Shown here piece after piece: positions 52,384 to 60,837 of a stretch of DNA of 64,000 nt. Each line of letters starts with the position of its first letter. Position 1 is the first letter of the stretch. A model generated the notes under the pieces. That model saw nothing but the letters and a program-made list of their open reading frames with translations. It had not been told where the DNA came from and searched no databases. Location: positions 1 to 64,000 of the forward strand of contig PALM01000032.1 of the NCBI GenBank assembly GCA_002706365.1. Reading direction: 5' to 3'. This DNA is from Flavobacteriales bacterium (GTDB lineage: Bacteria; Bacteroidota; Bacteroidia; Flavobacteriales_E; Vicingaceae). The translations under genes were made by a program, and so were the position numbers.

Positions 52384-54339
52384 TTATTTACTGATTAATT
52401 TAATTGTTCTGTTTAGCTCGGAGATCAACTCATCTACCTGATCATTCCAATCTTTGATTCTATCCCTTTCTATTCGAATAGCTTTCACCTTAAGTGTGAG
52501 ATGATAAGTGATATGATGTTCGCTCTTTTGATATGTGATCTCATATTCCAACAGGTCTGTAGAAGATTTCACATCTTCAGGAACGTAGTCTATAACATAT
52601 CCCTCTTGCAGATCTAGTTCGAAGATGTTTTCAACCGTATGCTTGTAGTCCATGAAATAGGGAGTATTCTGTTTCTCACGGATCTTCAATTGATTTAGTT
52701 CTTCGCTGAGATTCAGATTCACATATACTTTGTCGTCTACACGATTCACATAATCCTCAATACTGAAGTCGTATTTCAATTTGATGGTGTCTTTGCTCTC
52801 CTCATCCCATTTGTATTCATAGTCGCCAACTTGGAATTTATTCGACCCTTTAGCCAATACGCCATTCACGAATTCATCCTTGGCATCCTGATCAGAGATT
52901 CCCTCATGATTTGCATGCAGATCTTCTGCAAAATATCCACAATACCAATTCTCACCTACTCCTTTCAAGGTATTCCCATCCAATTCCAGATCGATCTTTT
53001 CATAAGCCAGATTGACCTCTGCAGGGATAATTTCCGCTGTATCCAATCTAAAATTTGACTCATCCAGAGCAATTAGTACCTCTCTGCCTTGAATTGAATA
53101 GGCTGGTCTACCAAACTTGAGGTTTGGATCTGTAGCATCCATATAATACAGCTTTCCCTTATCATCGTAATATGTGACGATCATGTGGTTGTCGACTGCC
53201 GGACTAGGCACATCGGTGTAATTCAGAGCAATTGAATTGGTTCCCACCCAAGTAAAGTGACTTTCGATCCCAAGAGAGGCCAAAAGATTTACAGTTAGAC
53301 AGCTCATGTCTTTACAATCGCCAAATTTTCTATCGTAGATCACATCTGGATCTCTTGGAATAAACCCACCATATCCATCGCCAAAGGCAATGTATTTTAT
53401 ATTGCTTTGCACCCACTCATAGACTGCCTTTACCTTTTCTGTCTCTTCATCAATTCCATCGGTAATTGAAGCTGCTAAAGCTTTAATGCTACTATCTTTC
53501 TCAGTATTTACCTGGGAGATCAAACTAGAATACCAATTGTATAGTCCGTCTAGATCCTTGAAATATTCCTTTTCGCCATCTTCATTCTTCACGCTTCTTA
53601 GGTAGGGTACTACTTGTGGAACAAAATGGTCTTCGTATTTGTCTTGCCCATAAATTGTTTTGATCTCTGCCTTATCCAAGCGCCATTCGTAGATCTTATA
53701 ATCTCCATCTTCATAGACCCTCTTTACTACATCAGATGAGTCCATATTGTACTCAAAAAAGCCCATATCAATATCTTTATGCACTCTGGCTCTATAGACT
53801 TCCTTTTCAATAAAAAGGTCTCTGCTAAATGTTCTTGAAGAGAGAAGGTGTTCATCAGTCACTTTGCGTCTTACATTCAATTCAACAACTGCTCCTTCAC
53901 GTATATTCTCATACTTGAATTGTTTCTCGCGGTAGTTATCGTAGAAGCTTATTTCATTCTTGATCACTGCTTGATCAATGAAATCCTTCACCTTTTCTTT
54001 TTTGTATTTCCCCTTTACAGGATAATAAAGCGTTGCATCAATATCTGTAATGGGAAAGAACTCATCATAACCAACGCTTCTCTTCTTTAGTCCGATTGCC
54101 CTCTTATTCAAACAGAGGATCTTATGGCTGAACTGATAATAAAAGTCAAGTCCATCTTTGCCTATATCAAAGACATCTTCACTCACTAGTTCAATTTGGA
54201 CAAAGGCTTCTTTGGGAAGTTTCTCCTTATAATCCAGATACCCATAATCATTTGGAATCTGAGCTAAAGCTACAAATGATAGTATTAAGGAAAGACCTAA
54301 AGAAAGGCTGCTCTTATAGATTTGTGTATTTCTCACCAT
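52384..54339 (-). CDS. DUF3857 protein with an intact transglutaminase core
   Basis: From the ATG at 54339 (MVRNTQIYKSSLSLGLSLIL) the protein has 651 residues with a signal peptide. After a DUF3857 domain (about 45-270) comes the transglutaminase-like core with RKFGDCKDMSCLTVNLLASLGIE (Cys342), DNHMIVTYYDD and YMDATDPN, giving a complete Cys-His-Asp triad. Such proteins cut or cross-link peptides outside the cytoplasm; substrate unknown. The start lies inside the end of the MORN gene (26-base overlap), which ties translation of the two. An earlier ATG at 54411 would spoil the signal peptide. Confidence 0.87.
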   Translation of the reverse strand: MVRNTQIYKSSLSLGLSLILSFVALAQIPNDYGYLDYKEKLPKEAFVQIELVSEDVFDIGKDGLDFYYQFSHKILCLNKRAIGLKKRSVGYDEFFPITDIDATLYYPVKGKYKKEKVKDFIDQAVIKNEISFYDNYREKQFKYENIREGAVVELNVRRKVTDEHLLSSRTFSRDLFIEKEVYRARVHKDIDMGFFEYNMDSSDVVKRVYEDGDYKIYEWRLDKAEIKTIYGQDKYEDHFVPQVVPYLRSVKNEDGEKEYFKDLDGLYNWYSSLISQVNTEKDSSIKALAASITDGIDEETEKVKAVYEWVQSNIKYIAFGDGYGGFIPRDPDVIYDRKFGDCKDMSCLTVNLLASLGIESHFTWVGTNSIALNYTDVPSPAVDNHMIVTYYDDKGKLYYMDATDPNLKFGRPAYSIQGREVLIALDESNFRLDTAEIIPAEVNLAYEKIDLELDGNTLKGVGENWYCGYFAEDLHANHEGISDQDAKDEFVNGVLAKGSNKFQVGDYEYKWDEESKDTIKLKYDFSIEDYVNRVDDKVYVNLNLSEELNQLKIREKQNTPYFMDYKHTVENIFELDLQEGYVIDYVPEDVKSSTDLLEYEITYQKSEHHITYHLTLKVKAIRIERDRIKDWNDQVDELISELNRTIKLISK

Positions 54340-57300
54340 CGTAGAATAATTCTTTAGAAAGCATTTTGCCATTTTCATCATACTTTGTGCAAACACCATG
54401 TTGCTCCCCATTTCTATAATAACTTAACTCTTTTAGTTGGCCATTCGTATGGAAGAGACGATATTCTCCTTCCAATACTCCATAGACATAGTTCTTTTTA
54501 GAGCTTGCATTGCCGTTATCATAATAGCTTGTAAACAAGCCATGTCTCTCGTCGCCCTTTAATTCGTAATCTATCTCCAATTTGCCGTTCTCGTAGTACG
54601 ACTTGTATTCTCCAACGAACAAGCCCTTATCTAGATTAAAAGTTCTGGAAACCTTACCATTTTGATAATATGCTTTGACCTCTCCACTTCCATTCTCAAG
54701 CTCTATTCTAATGGTATCTCCTTCAGGACTTAAATAATAGTAGCCTGTGATTTCTCCATGCACGTAAGTTCTACCCATTTGGAACACTCCATTTCCATCA
54801 TAGAAAAGGTAGTTGCCGTGAATTTCCCCCATGGAATAATCGATCATACGACTGAGTGAGCCATCTGGATTGTATGAAGGATTTTTGCCTTCTCGCTCAT
54901 CGTAGACATATTTATATTCCTCTTCTAAATTCCCATCGTAGTCGTACTCTACCCACTTTCCATCTTTCTGGCCATTTATGTAGTTTCCAACCATAGACAA
55001 TTGTCCATTATCATAATACCACTTCCACTCACCGTGGCGACTATCGTCTTTGTAATCACCTTCAGTTTCTACATTACCATCAGCATCATACCAAATATAT
55101 TTGCCAGTAGACTTCCCTAATTCAAATCTTCCGCTAAACTCTAGCTCTCCATTGAAATGCTTGCGCGTATAAAGTCCAGTACCTTCAGGAAGGTCCATTC
55201 TTCTTACCATTACTCCGGTAGTATCATAATAATCTACACGCACTAACATATTCTTTTTATAATACTCCGTGTATGTCAGTTTTCCTTCAACGGAGTAATT
55301 CTTTGAAGAACCCGAACGTTCATCAGCTAAATAGAAGCTTTCCTTTCTAAGAGTACCATCAGGATGATAGAAAGTCCAAACTCCTTCTGAATTTCCATCG
55401 ATATAATAACCCTTAGAACTTAAATTCCCATTGATATAAAACTCCTGATATGGCCCATGAAGATTGCCGGCCTTATATTCATAGCGCTTCTTTACAGTGC
55501 CATCTCTGAAATATTCGATGAACTCTCCTTCAAGTTCTCCATCAGAATAGTTGTATTCTTTTTCTAGATTACCATACTCATCATATTCCTTCCACTTGCC
55601 CTCTTTTCCATAGCCGTTCTTATAGACCCCACTAACAGCAAGTTGCCCATTAGGGAAATAGATGTCTAGCATAAACTCCCCTTTTTTCTTTCCACCAGAA
55701 GAAAGCACATTACCATCAACATCATAATAAGTATAGCTGATCAACCAATCGTCTTTGAATTCCTTATCAGAGTACAATACGCCATCCGGAGAGTAATTCT
55801 TATAGATTCCTTCGAGCTTCCCATCTTCATAATTCATGTCGTCACTAAGTTGCCCGTTTGAAAAGTATTCTTTCCAATTTCCTTCTTGTTTGCCATCTTT
55901 ATACTGCCCTTCAGTGTATAGATTGCCATTATAGTGATAACGCTGATAGAGGCCATTAAACTCACCTTCAGACTTCTTCGCTACAACTTGTTTTCCCCCA
56001 TTCGGATAGAAGAGCAAATAATCTCCTTCTGATATGCCTTCTTTGTACATTTCCTTCCTGTATACTTCGCCATTGGCATAGTATTCTACCAGCATGCCTT
56101 CGATGTTCCCCTCTTTATAGTTTACATCATACTCCAAATCACCGTCTGCGAAAAAGTACTTGAACTCTCCATTGAACTGACCGTCTTTATTTTGACCGCT
56201 TCTGTATGGCTTACCGTTGGTATAATTTTCAAGAAAGATGCCATTTCTTTTTCCATCTTTAAAGAACATGACTTCGTCGAGATTTCCATTCTCATGATAG
56301 AGCTTTGCAGTATCCACTATCTCTCCATCCTTATAATTGATCTTTTGATAGATGTTCCCATTCTCGTAGTAAAGCTCCCAGTATCCTTGACGGTCGCCTT
56401 GGGAATTATCTCCCTTAGCAGAAATTCTACCGTTTCTGCTAAATGAAAGCTGTGGACCATCTAAGAGTTCCGTTTTTTCATCATATCCTGCAATTACATT
56501 CATAAAGGCATCATTGTAGTAGAATCCGGAATATGTGCCTTTGAGTCCTTCATAGTCTACAGTAAGTTCGCGATGAAGTTCATGCCATGTGTCTTTAAAC
56601 CAGCCGTTGAATTCTTTTAGGTCGTCGAAGTTCTTCTGCACCAATTCCTGATGACCCTCATACTCCGAAGGGATCAATAAGAAGATATGCATGGTTTCGA
56701 AGTAATCTTTCTCCAATAGTGCTTTGTAAAAAGGAACATAGTAGCTGCTGTAGAAGTAATCTGTAGTCTTCTTTTTACTCAGCTGATTGAAGATCAAATG
56801 ATTCTGCTTTGTAACGTAAAGACCATTCTTGCTCTTTACTTTATAATTGTCTTTTAAGGCTACATAGTTCTCGATCAATAGGTCTAGATCCTTGAATTCA
56901 TCAGACTCCAATTCAAAGCCTTCTTTTGGCTCCATATCGAGCTTGGTATTATTCGATAATTCATTTAGTAGACCCAGTACCGAAAGAGCTGTGCTAGAAT
57001 ATGGTTCCAATAACACCACCATGTTCAAGGCCAAGAAAGCTTCAGTTAGATTACCTTCATTGAGGGCAATGATCCCAAGATTAAAATGCGCATTGGAATA
57101 GAAAGGGTAAGTCATTGCCAATTCTTTGTATGCCATATAAGCAGAATCATACTGTTCCAATTGGCGGTATTCGTAAGCGATATAATTCTGCGCATTCAAA
57201 TAGTAGGGCACATGAGCTTTAATGGCTTTGTATTCTTTCAAGGCCTCCTTATAATCACCTGCCAGATCCATTGAATATGCTTTATTCAACCAAAAGGTCT

Positions 57301-57595
57301 CATAATCTCCCTCTTTATCTACTTCCATACCCAGTTCACACACTTCAATTGCTTCATCGTGGCGTTCTAAAAGGTTGTAGCATGATATTTTCATTAATAG
57401 AGCCCTGCTGTAGGAGGTATCTCCATCATGCACCATATTCGCATATTTCAAGGCTTCTTCATATTCCTCTAGGTTTGATAATGAGTCGGCTCGATCCAAC
57501 AATATTCCCGAAGGAATAGGTCTTTCGGGTAGCTCTTGAGAGAAAATTTGAAATGGAATTAGCAGTAGGAGAGAGAGAAAAGATGGGAATTTCAT
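54314..57595 (-). CDS. Exported TPR + MORN-repeat giant protein
   Basis: A 1093-residue protein with a signal peptide (MKFPSFLSLLLLIPFQIFS). Residues about 30-215 form TPR repeats (EEYEEALKYANMVHDGDTSYSRAL, YDSAYMAYKEL, ALNEGNLTEAFLALNM). After a divergent region (215-380), residues about 380-1085 are an array of some 28 MORN-variant repeats of 22-24 residues built on YYENGNLxxxxxYKDGKxEG. No membrane anchor or T9SS domain is visible. It is the first gene of a three-gene operon with two DUF3857 proteins. The MORN array resembles the single-gene YwqK protein at 6319 but is much longer. Confidence 0.88.
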   Translation of the reverse strand: MKFPSFLSLLLLIPFQIFSQELPERPIPSGILLDRADSLSNLEEYEEALKYANMVHDGDTSYSRALLMKISCYNLLERHDEAIEVCELGMEVDKEGDYETFWLNKAYSMDLAGDYKEALKEYKAIKAHVPYYLNAQNYIAYEYRQLEQYDSAYMAYKELAMTYPFYSNAHFNLGIIALNEGNLTEAFLALNMVVLLEPYSSTALSVLGLLNELSNNTKLDMEPKEGFELESDEFKDLDLLIENYVALKDNYKVKSKNGLYVTKQNHLIFNQLSKKKTTDYFYSSYYVPFYKALLEKDYFETMHIFLLIPSEYEGHQELVQKNFDDLKEFNGWFKDTWHELHRELTVDYEGLKGTYSGFYYNDAFMNVIAGYDEKTELLDGPQLSFSRNGRISAKGDNSQGDRQGYWELYYENGNIYQKINYKDGEIVDTAKLYHENGNLDEVMFFKDGKRNGIFLENYTNGKPYRSGQNKDGQFNGEFKYFFADGDLEYDVNYKEGNIEGMLVEYYANGEVYRKEMYKEGISEGDYLLFYPNGGKQVVAKKSEGEFNGLYQRYHYNGNLYTEGQYKDGKQEGNWKEYFSNGQLSDDMNYEDGKLEGIYKNYSPDGVLYSDKEFKDDWLISYTYYDVDGNVLSSGGKKKGEFMLDIYFPNGQLAVSGVYKNGYGKEGKWKEYDEYGNLEKEYNYSDGELEGEFIEYFRDGTVKKRYEYKAGNLHGPYQEFYINGNLSSKGYYIDGNSEGVWTFYHPDGTLRKESFYLADERSGSSKNYSVEGKLTYTEYYKKNMLVRVDYYDTTGVMVRRMDLPEGTGLYTRKHFNGELEFSGRFELGKSTGKYIWYDADGNVETEGDYKDDSRHGEWKWYYDNGQLSMVGNYINGQKDGKWVEYDYDGNLEEEYKYVYDEREGKNPSYNPDGSLSRMIDYSMGEIHGNYLFYDGNGVFQMGRTYVHGEITGYYYLSPEGDTIRIELENGSGEVKAYYQNGKVSRTFNLDKGLFVGEYKSYYENGKLEIDYELKGDERHGLFTSYYDNGNASSKKNYVYGVLEGEYRLFHTNGQLKELSYYRNGEQHGVCTKYDENGKMLSKELFYDGEKYTNL

Positions 57596-57660
57596 TAGTT
57601 AGGTGTTTTGTAGCAATTTGAAAGCATGCAATATAATCACAAGACGCCCTATTATAAAGA

Positions 57661-57705
57661 AAAAATCAAAAAAAAACAGTGAAGTAGAGCAAGCTCCATT
57701 CACTG
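57661..57705 (-). terminator. Intrinsic terminator after the first TM2 gene
   Basis: On the minus strand a 7-bp stem (CAGTGAA with TTCACTG), with an inner GAGC/GCTC pairing, is followed by a long T-run. It separates the TM2 genes from the MORN operon. Confidence 0.85.
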
Positions 57706-57735
57706 ATTCTAAAATGCTGTTTAACAAGTAAATCG

Positions 57736-57984
57736 TTAGCCTGCTTTCACATAAATGCCCTTGCTGTCTTTAAAATTCCCGGTTGCTATCATAATAAAAT
57801 CGATGATGGTCCATATACCAAAAGCCCCTAGGGTTAAAAGCATTAGAATTCCTGTTCCAATCTTGCCGGCATAAAAGCGATGCACACCAAAGGTTCCAAG
57901 AAAATAACAAAGCAAGATTAAGGGTACAAAATCAACATTACTTTTAGCTTGATCCTGACCTTCGGTAGGAGAAATTTTTTCCAT
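57736..57984 (-). CDS. TM2-domain membrane protein
   Basis: An 82-residue protein with a short polar N-terminus (MEKISPTEGQDQAKSN) and the canonical TM2 domain: LGTFGVHRFYAGKIGTGILMLLTLGAFGIWTIIDFIMI, two membrane helices joined by a tight turn. TM2 proteins are common small inner-membrane proteins of unclear role. A second TM2-like gene lies 41 bases upstream. Confidence 0.93.
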   Translation of the reverse strand: MEKISPTEGQDQAKSNVDFVPLILLCYFLGTFGVHRFYAGKIGTGILMLLTLGAFGIWTIIDFIMIATGNFKDSKGIYVKAG

Positions 57985-58025
57985 TTGAATCGGTTAAAGG
58001 GTTAATAAGTTTTCCCGAATATAAT

Positions 58026-58343
58026 CTAAATTTTTTGCCCAGGATAGGTGATCAACTTACCGCTACCGTCTCTGTACTTGCCAACCAAGAGCAAATAGGT
58101 CACAATTACCGTATGAACGACATCGATAATTAGCAAGGGAATAGCAATGAGATAGTCTTGCTGCAACCAATAGACTGCGAAGATCAAAAAGAGTCCCAGA
58201 TCGAAAATTCCCATTCCCCATCTTTCCACATAGAAGTGATGGATGCCAATTACACCGAAAATCCCAGATAGCATTACTGCAGTGGTGTATTTTTTTGAAG
58301 ATGCTTCTTCTTTTGGCTGATTGTCTTGGGATTGAGATTCCAT
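58026..58343 (-). CDS. TM2-like membrane protein, divergent
   Basis: From the ATG at 58343 (MESQSQDNQPKEE) the protein has 105 residues. Its first part, LSGIFGVIGIHHFYVERWGMG, is the TM2 motif with YVE in place of YAG, and it is followed by a longer hydrophobic region (LFLIFAVYWLQQDYLIAIPLLIIDVVHTVIVTYLLLV) than in a classic TM2 domain. It lies upstream of the canonical TM2 gene on the same strand, probably a diverged duplicate. An open frame extends to 58388 without support. Confidence 0.85.
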   Translation of the reverse strand: MESQSQDNQPKEEASSKKYTTAVMLSGIFGVIGIHHFYVERWGMGIFDLGLFLIFAVYWLQQDYLIAIPLLIIDVVHTVIVTYLLLVGKYRDGSGKLITYPGQKI

Positions 58344-58401
58344 AACACCCAATATCGGAAAAAAGTGGGAGAGGTGAAGCTCTCTCAAATATCAAATTCC
58401 T

Positions 58402-59334
58402 CTATAGGGAGTTTTCCAAGGTGATATCGAACTGAACTAGATCGATGAAATCTTGAATTCTCTCATCGATTTCTTCAGATTTCAATCCAACAAGTCTTTC
58501 AGTTCCAAACTTCTCAACACAAAAGGAAGCTAAAGCACTTCCGTGGATCAAAGCTCGCTTCATATTCTCAAAAGAGATATCATCAGTTTGAGCAAGATAG
58601 CCTATAAACCCACCTGCGAAGGTATCACCAGCTCCAGTCGGGTCAAATACATCTTCTAAAGGCAAAGCAGGAGCGAAGAAAACTTCATTGCCATGGAAAA
58701 GCAATGCGCCATGTTCTCCCTTTTTTATGACTAGGTACTTTGGCCCCATTGTCAAGATCTTCTGAGCGGCCTTAACCAATGAATACTCACCTGAAAGTTG
58801 TCTTGCCTCTTCATCATTAATTGATAGTACGTCGATCAACTTAAGAGTTTCTTTCAACTCATCCATAGCTATATCCATCCAAAAGTTCATCGTATCCATA
58901 ACGATCAATTTTGGACGATTGGTCATTCTTTCGATTACAGTTTTCTGTACTGCAGGAGCTAGATTACCAAGCATTAAATACTTGCAATCCTGATAGGATT
59001 CGGGAATGATAGGATCAAAATTTTCAAGTACATTAAGTTGGGTATCCAAGGTGTCTCTTGAATTCATATCGTTGTGATACTTCCCTGACCAGAAGAATGT
59101 TTTTTCACCTTGCTTCACTTGAAGGCCATTCGTGTTTACACCATGAGATTGAAGCATTTTAATATAATCTTCGGGGAAGTCGTCACCAACTACTGATACT
59201 ATATTAATGTCTTTATAAAAGTTTGAAGCTGCTAATCCAATAAATGTAGCTGCTCCTCCTAAAATCTTATCTGTCTTCCCAAATGGTGTTTCAATTGCAT
59301 CGAATGCAACAGTACCTATGGCCAATAAACTCAT
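58402..59334 (-). CDS. PfkB-family carbohydrate/nucleoside kinase
   Basis: A 310-residue ribokinase-family kinase with GGAATFIGLAAS (about 25-36), KYLVIKKGEHGALLF and the catalytic DPTGAGDTFAGGFIGYL (about 235-251), whose GAGD aspartate is the base. It starts MSLLAIGTVAFDAIETPFG, a start shared with adenosine- and sugar-kinase-like Bacteroidota proteins annotated only as PfkB. Substrate unknown. A TATCTTTG element lies at 59357-59364. Confidence 0.92.
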   Translation of the reverse strand: MSLLAIGTVAFDAIETPFGKTDKILGGAATFIGLAASNFYKDINIVSVVGDDFPEDYIKMLQSHGVNTNGLQVKQGEKTFFWSGKYHNDMNSRDTLDTQLNVLENFDPIIPESYQDCKYLMLGNLAPAVQKTVIERMTNRPKLIVMDTMNFWMDIAMDELKETLKLIDVLSINDEEARQLSGEYSLVKAAQKILTMGPKYLVIKKGEHGALLFHGNEVFFAPALPLEDVFDPTGAGDTFAGGFIGYLAQTDDISFENMKRALIHGSALASFCVEKFGTERLVGLKSEEIDERIQDFIDLVQFDITLENSL

Positions 59335-59356
59335 AAATCTTGCTTTAAATTTTGCG

Positions 59357-59364
59357 CAAAGATA
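59357..59364 (-). promoter_or_regulatory. -7 promoter element of the PfkB gene
   Basis: Minus-strand TATCTTTG, 22 bases before the ATG. Confidence 0.5.
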
Positions 59365-59422
59365 TTGTTTAATCCAAAACTTTGGGCTAATATTGCAGGC
59401 CCATTCTCGAAGATGGTAATAT

Positions 59423-59496
59423 TCCTCCTTAGCTCAGCTGGTTAGAGCATCTGACTGTTAATCAGAGGGTCCTTGGTTCGAGCCCAAGAGGAGGAG
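59423..59496 (+). tRNA. tRNA-Asn (anticodon GTT)
   Basis: A 74-base cloverleaf. The acceptor stem TCCTCCT (59423-59429) pairs with AGGAGGA (59489-59495), with discriminator G at 59496. The D-stem is GCTC/GAGC; the anticodon stem TCTGA/TCAGA has loop CTGTTAA, giving anticodon GTT. The T-stem CTTGG/CCAAG has loop TTCGAGC. CCA is not encoded. The integrated element begins right after it, so this gene is the probable integration site. Confidence 0.97.
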
Positions 59497-59584
59497 CTTT
59501 ATTAGATAAGCCACGCAGCAATGTGTGGCTTTTTTTGTTTTCTATGGGTCACATTTTTGTCACACTTTTTTATAAGTTTGACTT
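59472..59584. other. Candidate left attachment region (attL) of the integrated element
   Basis: Tyrosine integrases often use the T-arm and 3' acceptor stem of a tRNA as the core site. Here the tRNA 3' end (59472-59496) is followed by two direct GTCACA words at 59549-59554 and 59560-59565, 11 bases apart, in an A+T-rich setting. These look like arm-type sites. The matching right end is outside the window. Confidence 0.5.
59508..59537 (+). terminator. Terminator after tRNA-Asn
   Basis: Stem AAGCCAC with GTGGCTT, 10-base loop, then a T-run. It would end the tRNA transcript and shield the element. Confidence 0.85.
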
Positions 59585-60505
59585 ATGTGGAACTTGCAAA
59601 ACACACCTTTTGTTGAGTGGCTTGGCTATTTAGATAATCTTCATGATAATGACTTTGAGGAATTTAAAAGGTGGGTATATAGACAGAGAAACCTTTCTTA
59701 TAAGTGGCTAGAAGAAATGGGACTCAATTACAAAGATTTCTCGATTGCAGATGATGATGGTCTAATTATCTGGTATCCTGATACAGAGAATGAGCCTAAA
59801 AAAGGGAAAAAAATAACAGCTGATAAGTATCTCTATGAAAACTATCTCAAGCAGAAGCATTCAAGACTGCTAGCAGCATCACGAGTTTTCCTTAATAATT
59901 TAAAGAACGAAGAAAAGTATTATGAGCAAAATTTTCAGTTGTACCTTCAGAAGCTAAAAGAGCAAATAAAAGCACTACTTAATCATACGAACTGTAAATC
60001 AAAATTTCTAAAGAAACTATTTAGTAGTTATTCACAAGCGATAGACTCAATCCCACAAAAGAATCTCACTCAAGATTCTTTCAATCTAAAGGATCTGCCA
60101 TCCAAAAAGCCTGATCAAATCCTAAAAGAATTATATACAGGATTGAGAAACAGCCCTCCCTTAATCGATTGTACTGAAAAAGAATTTATCAATGCATTTA
60201 CTGGCAAATCAGTAAAAGAAGGAATTAAGTGGCTAGCAAAGACAAAGAAAGGAGACCCCAATATTCACCTCATAATATTTTTACTTGACTGTTTATATAA
60301 TAAATCCCTACTATCCTTAACAGAAGCTGATTTAGAATCTAATTCAAAAATCCTCTATACTTTCAAAAGACCAACTGGACTTTTCTTTAAAAGAAATGAT
60401 ATCAAAAGTAGCAAGTGGAGATTTAGAGATAGAATGAAGCAGGGACTAAGTAATGAAACAACACATACTCATACGAGAATAAAGTTGCTAATAGCCTCTC
60501 TATAA
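59585..60505 (+). CDS. Orphan protein of the integrated element, 306 residues
   Basis: The first gene after the tRNA. It is rich in Lys, Asn and Leu with a charged helical middle (KNEEKYYEQNFQLYLQKLKEQIKALL). The C-terminal third (ELYTGLRNSPPLIDCTEKEFINAFTG..IKWLAK..IHLIIFLLDCLYNKSLL) recalls a module found at the end of many regulatory proteins of Bacteroidota mobile elements, such as RteC relatives; the likeness is weak. No enzyme motif was found. It may be element cargo or a regulator. Upstream GTCACA repeats lie close to its start. Confidence 0.7.
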   Translation: MWNLQNTPFVEWLGYLDNLHDNDFEEFKRWVYRQRNLSYKWLEEMGLNYKDFSIADDDGLIIWYPDTENEPKKGKKITADKYLYENYLKQKHSRLLAASRVFLNNLKNEEKYYEQNFQLYLQKLKEQIKALLNHTNCKSKFLKKLFSSYSQAIDSIPQKNLTQDSFNLKDLPSKKPDQILKELYTGLRNSPPLIDCTEKEFINAFTGKSVKEGIKWLAKTKKGDPNIHLIIFLLDCLYNKSLLSLTEADLESNSKILYTFKRPTGLFFKRNDIKSSKWRFRDRMKQGLSNETTHTHTRIKLLIASL

Positions 60506-60648
60506 CACCTTAAAAAAGCGTTACTGCGTCTTACCAGTAAGGCTACGACTCCCATAAACACTGTTCTTCAAGTCTAATTTTACCGATTGTAGGCCAGAAT
60601 GAACTGGCGCCTCGGAAGATTTTCCGTGTAATTCTAATCATATAAATC
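60506..60648. other. Hairpin-rich non-coding block of the element
   Basis: 143 bases without a gene, carrying three hairpins. H1: TTACTG (60521-60526) with CAGTAA (60535-60540). H2: GCCAG (60593-60597) with CTGGC (60604-60608), overlapping the palindrome GGCGCC (60606-60611). H3: CGGAA (60613-60617) with TTCCG (60622-60626), loop GATT. It sits directly before the excisionase/replication-protein genes. A double-strand origin or a structured RNA is possible; both are inference. Confidence 0.5.
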
Positions 60649-60837
60649 ATGAAATATGACAAAGGATTCATGAGTGTAAAGGAGGCTGCTTACTATTTAA
60701 GCATGTCCATCTCTGCACTCTATAAACTAACAGCTAGTGGGGCAATACCTCACTACAAACCAAATGGTAAGAAGATATTCTTCGATAAAGAAGAATTAGA
60801 TGCCTGGATCAAAAGAGGAGGTAGATATGATCGATAA
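60649..60837 (+). CDS. Excisionase-family helix-turn-helix protein
   Basis: A 62-residue winged-helix protein: FMSVKEAAYYLSMSISALYKLTASGAIPHYKPNGKKIFFDKEELDAWIK covers the whole excisionase/MerR-like DNA-binding domain. Such proteins bias integrase towards excision or act as repressors of element genes. The replication-protein gene starts 11 bases before its end, and a GAGGAGG sequence in its last codons can serve as ribosome-binding site for that gene. Confidence 0.93.
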   Translation: MKYDKGFMSVKEAAYYLSMSISALYKLTASGAIPHYKPNGKKIFFDKEELDAWIKRGGRYDR

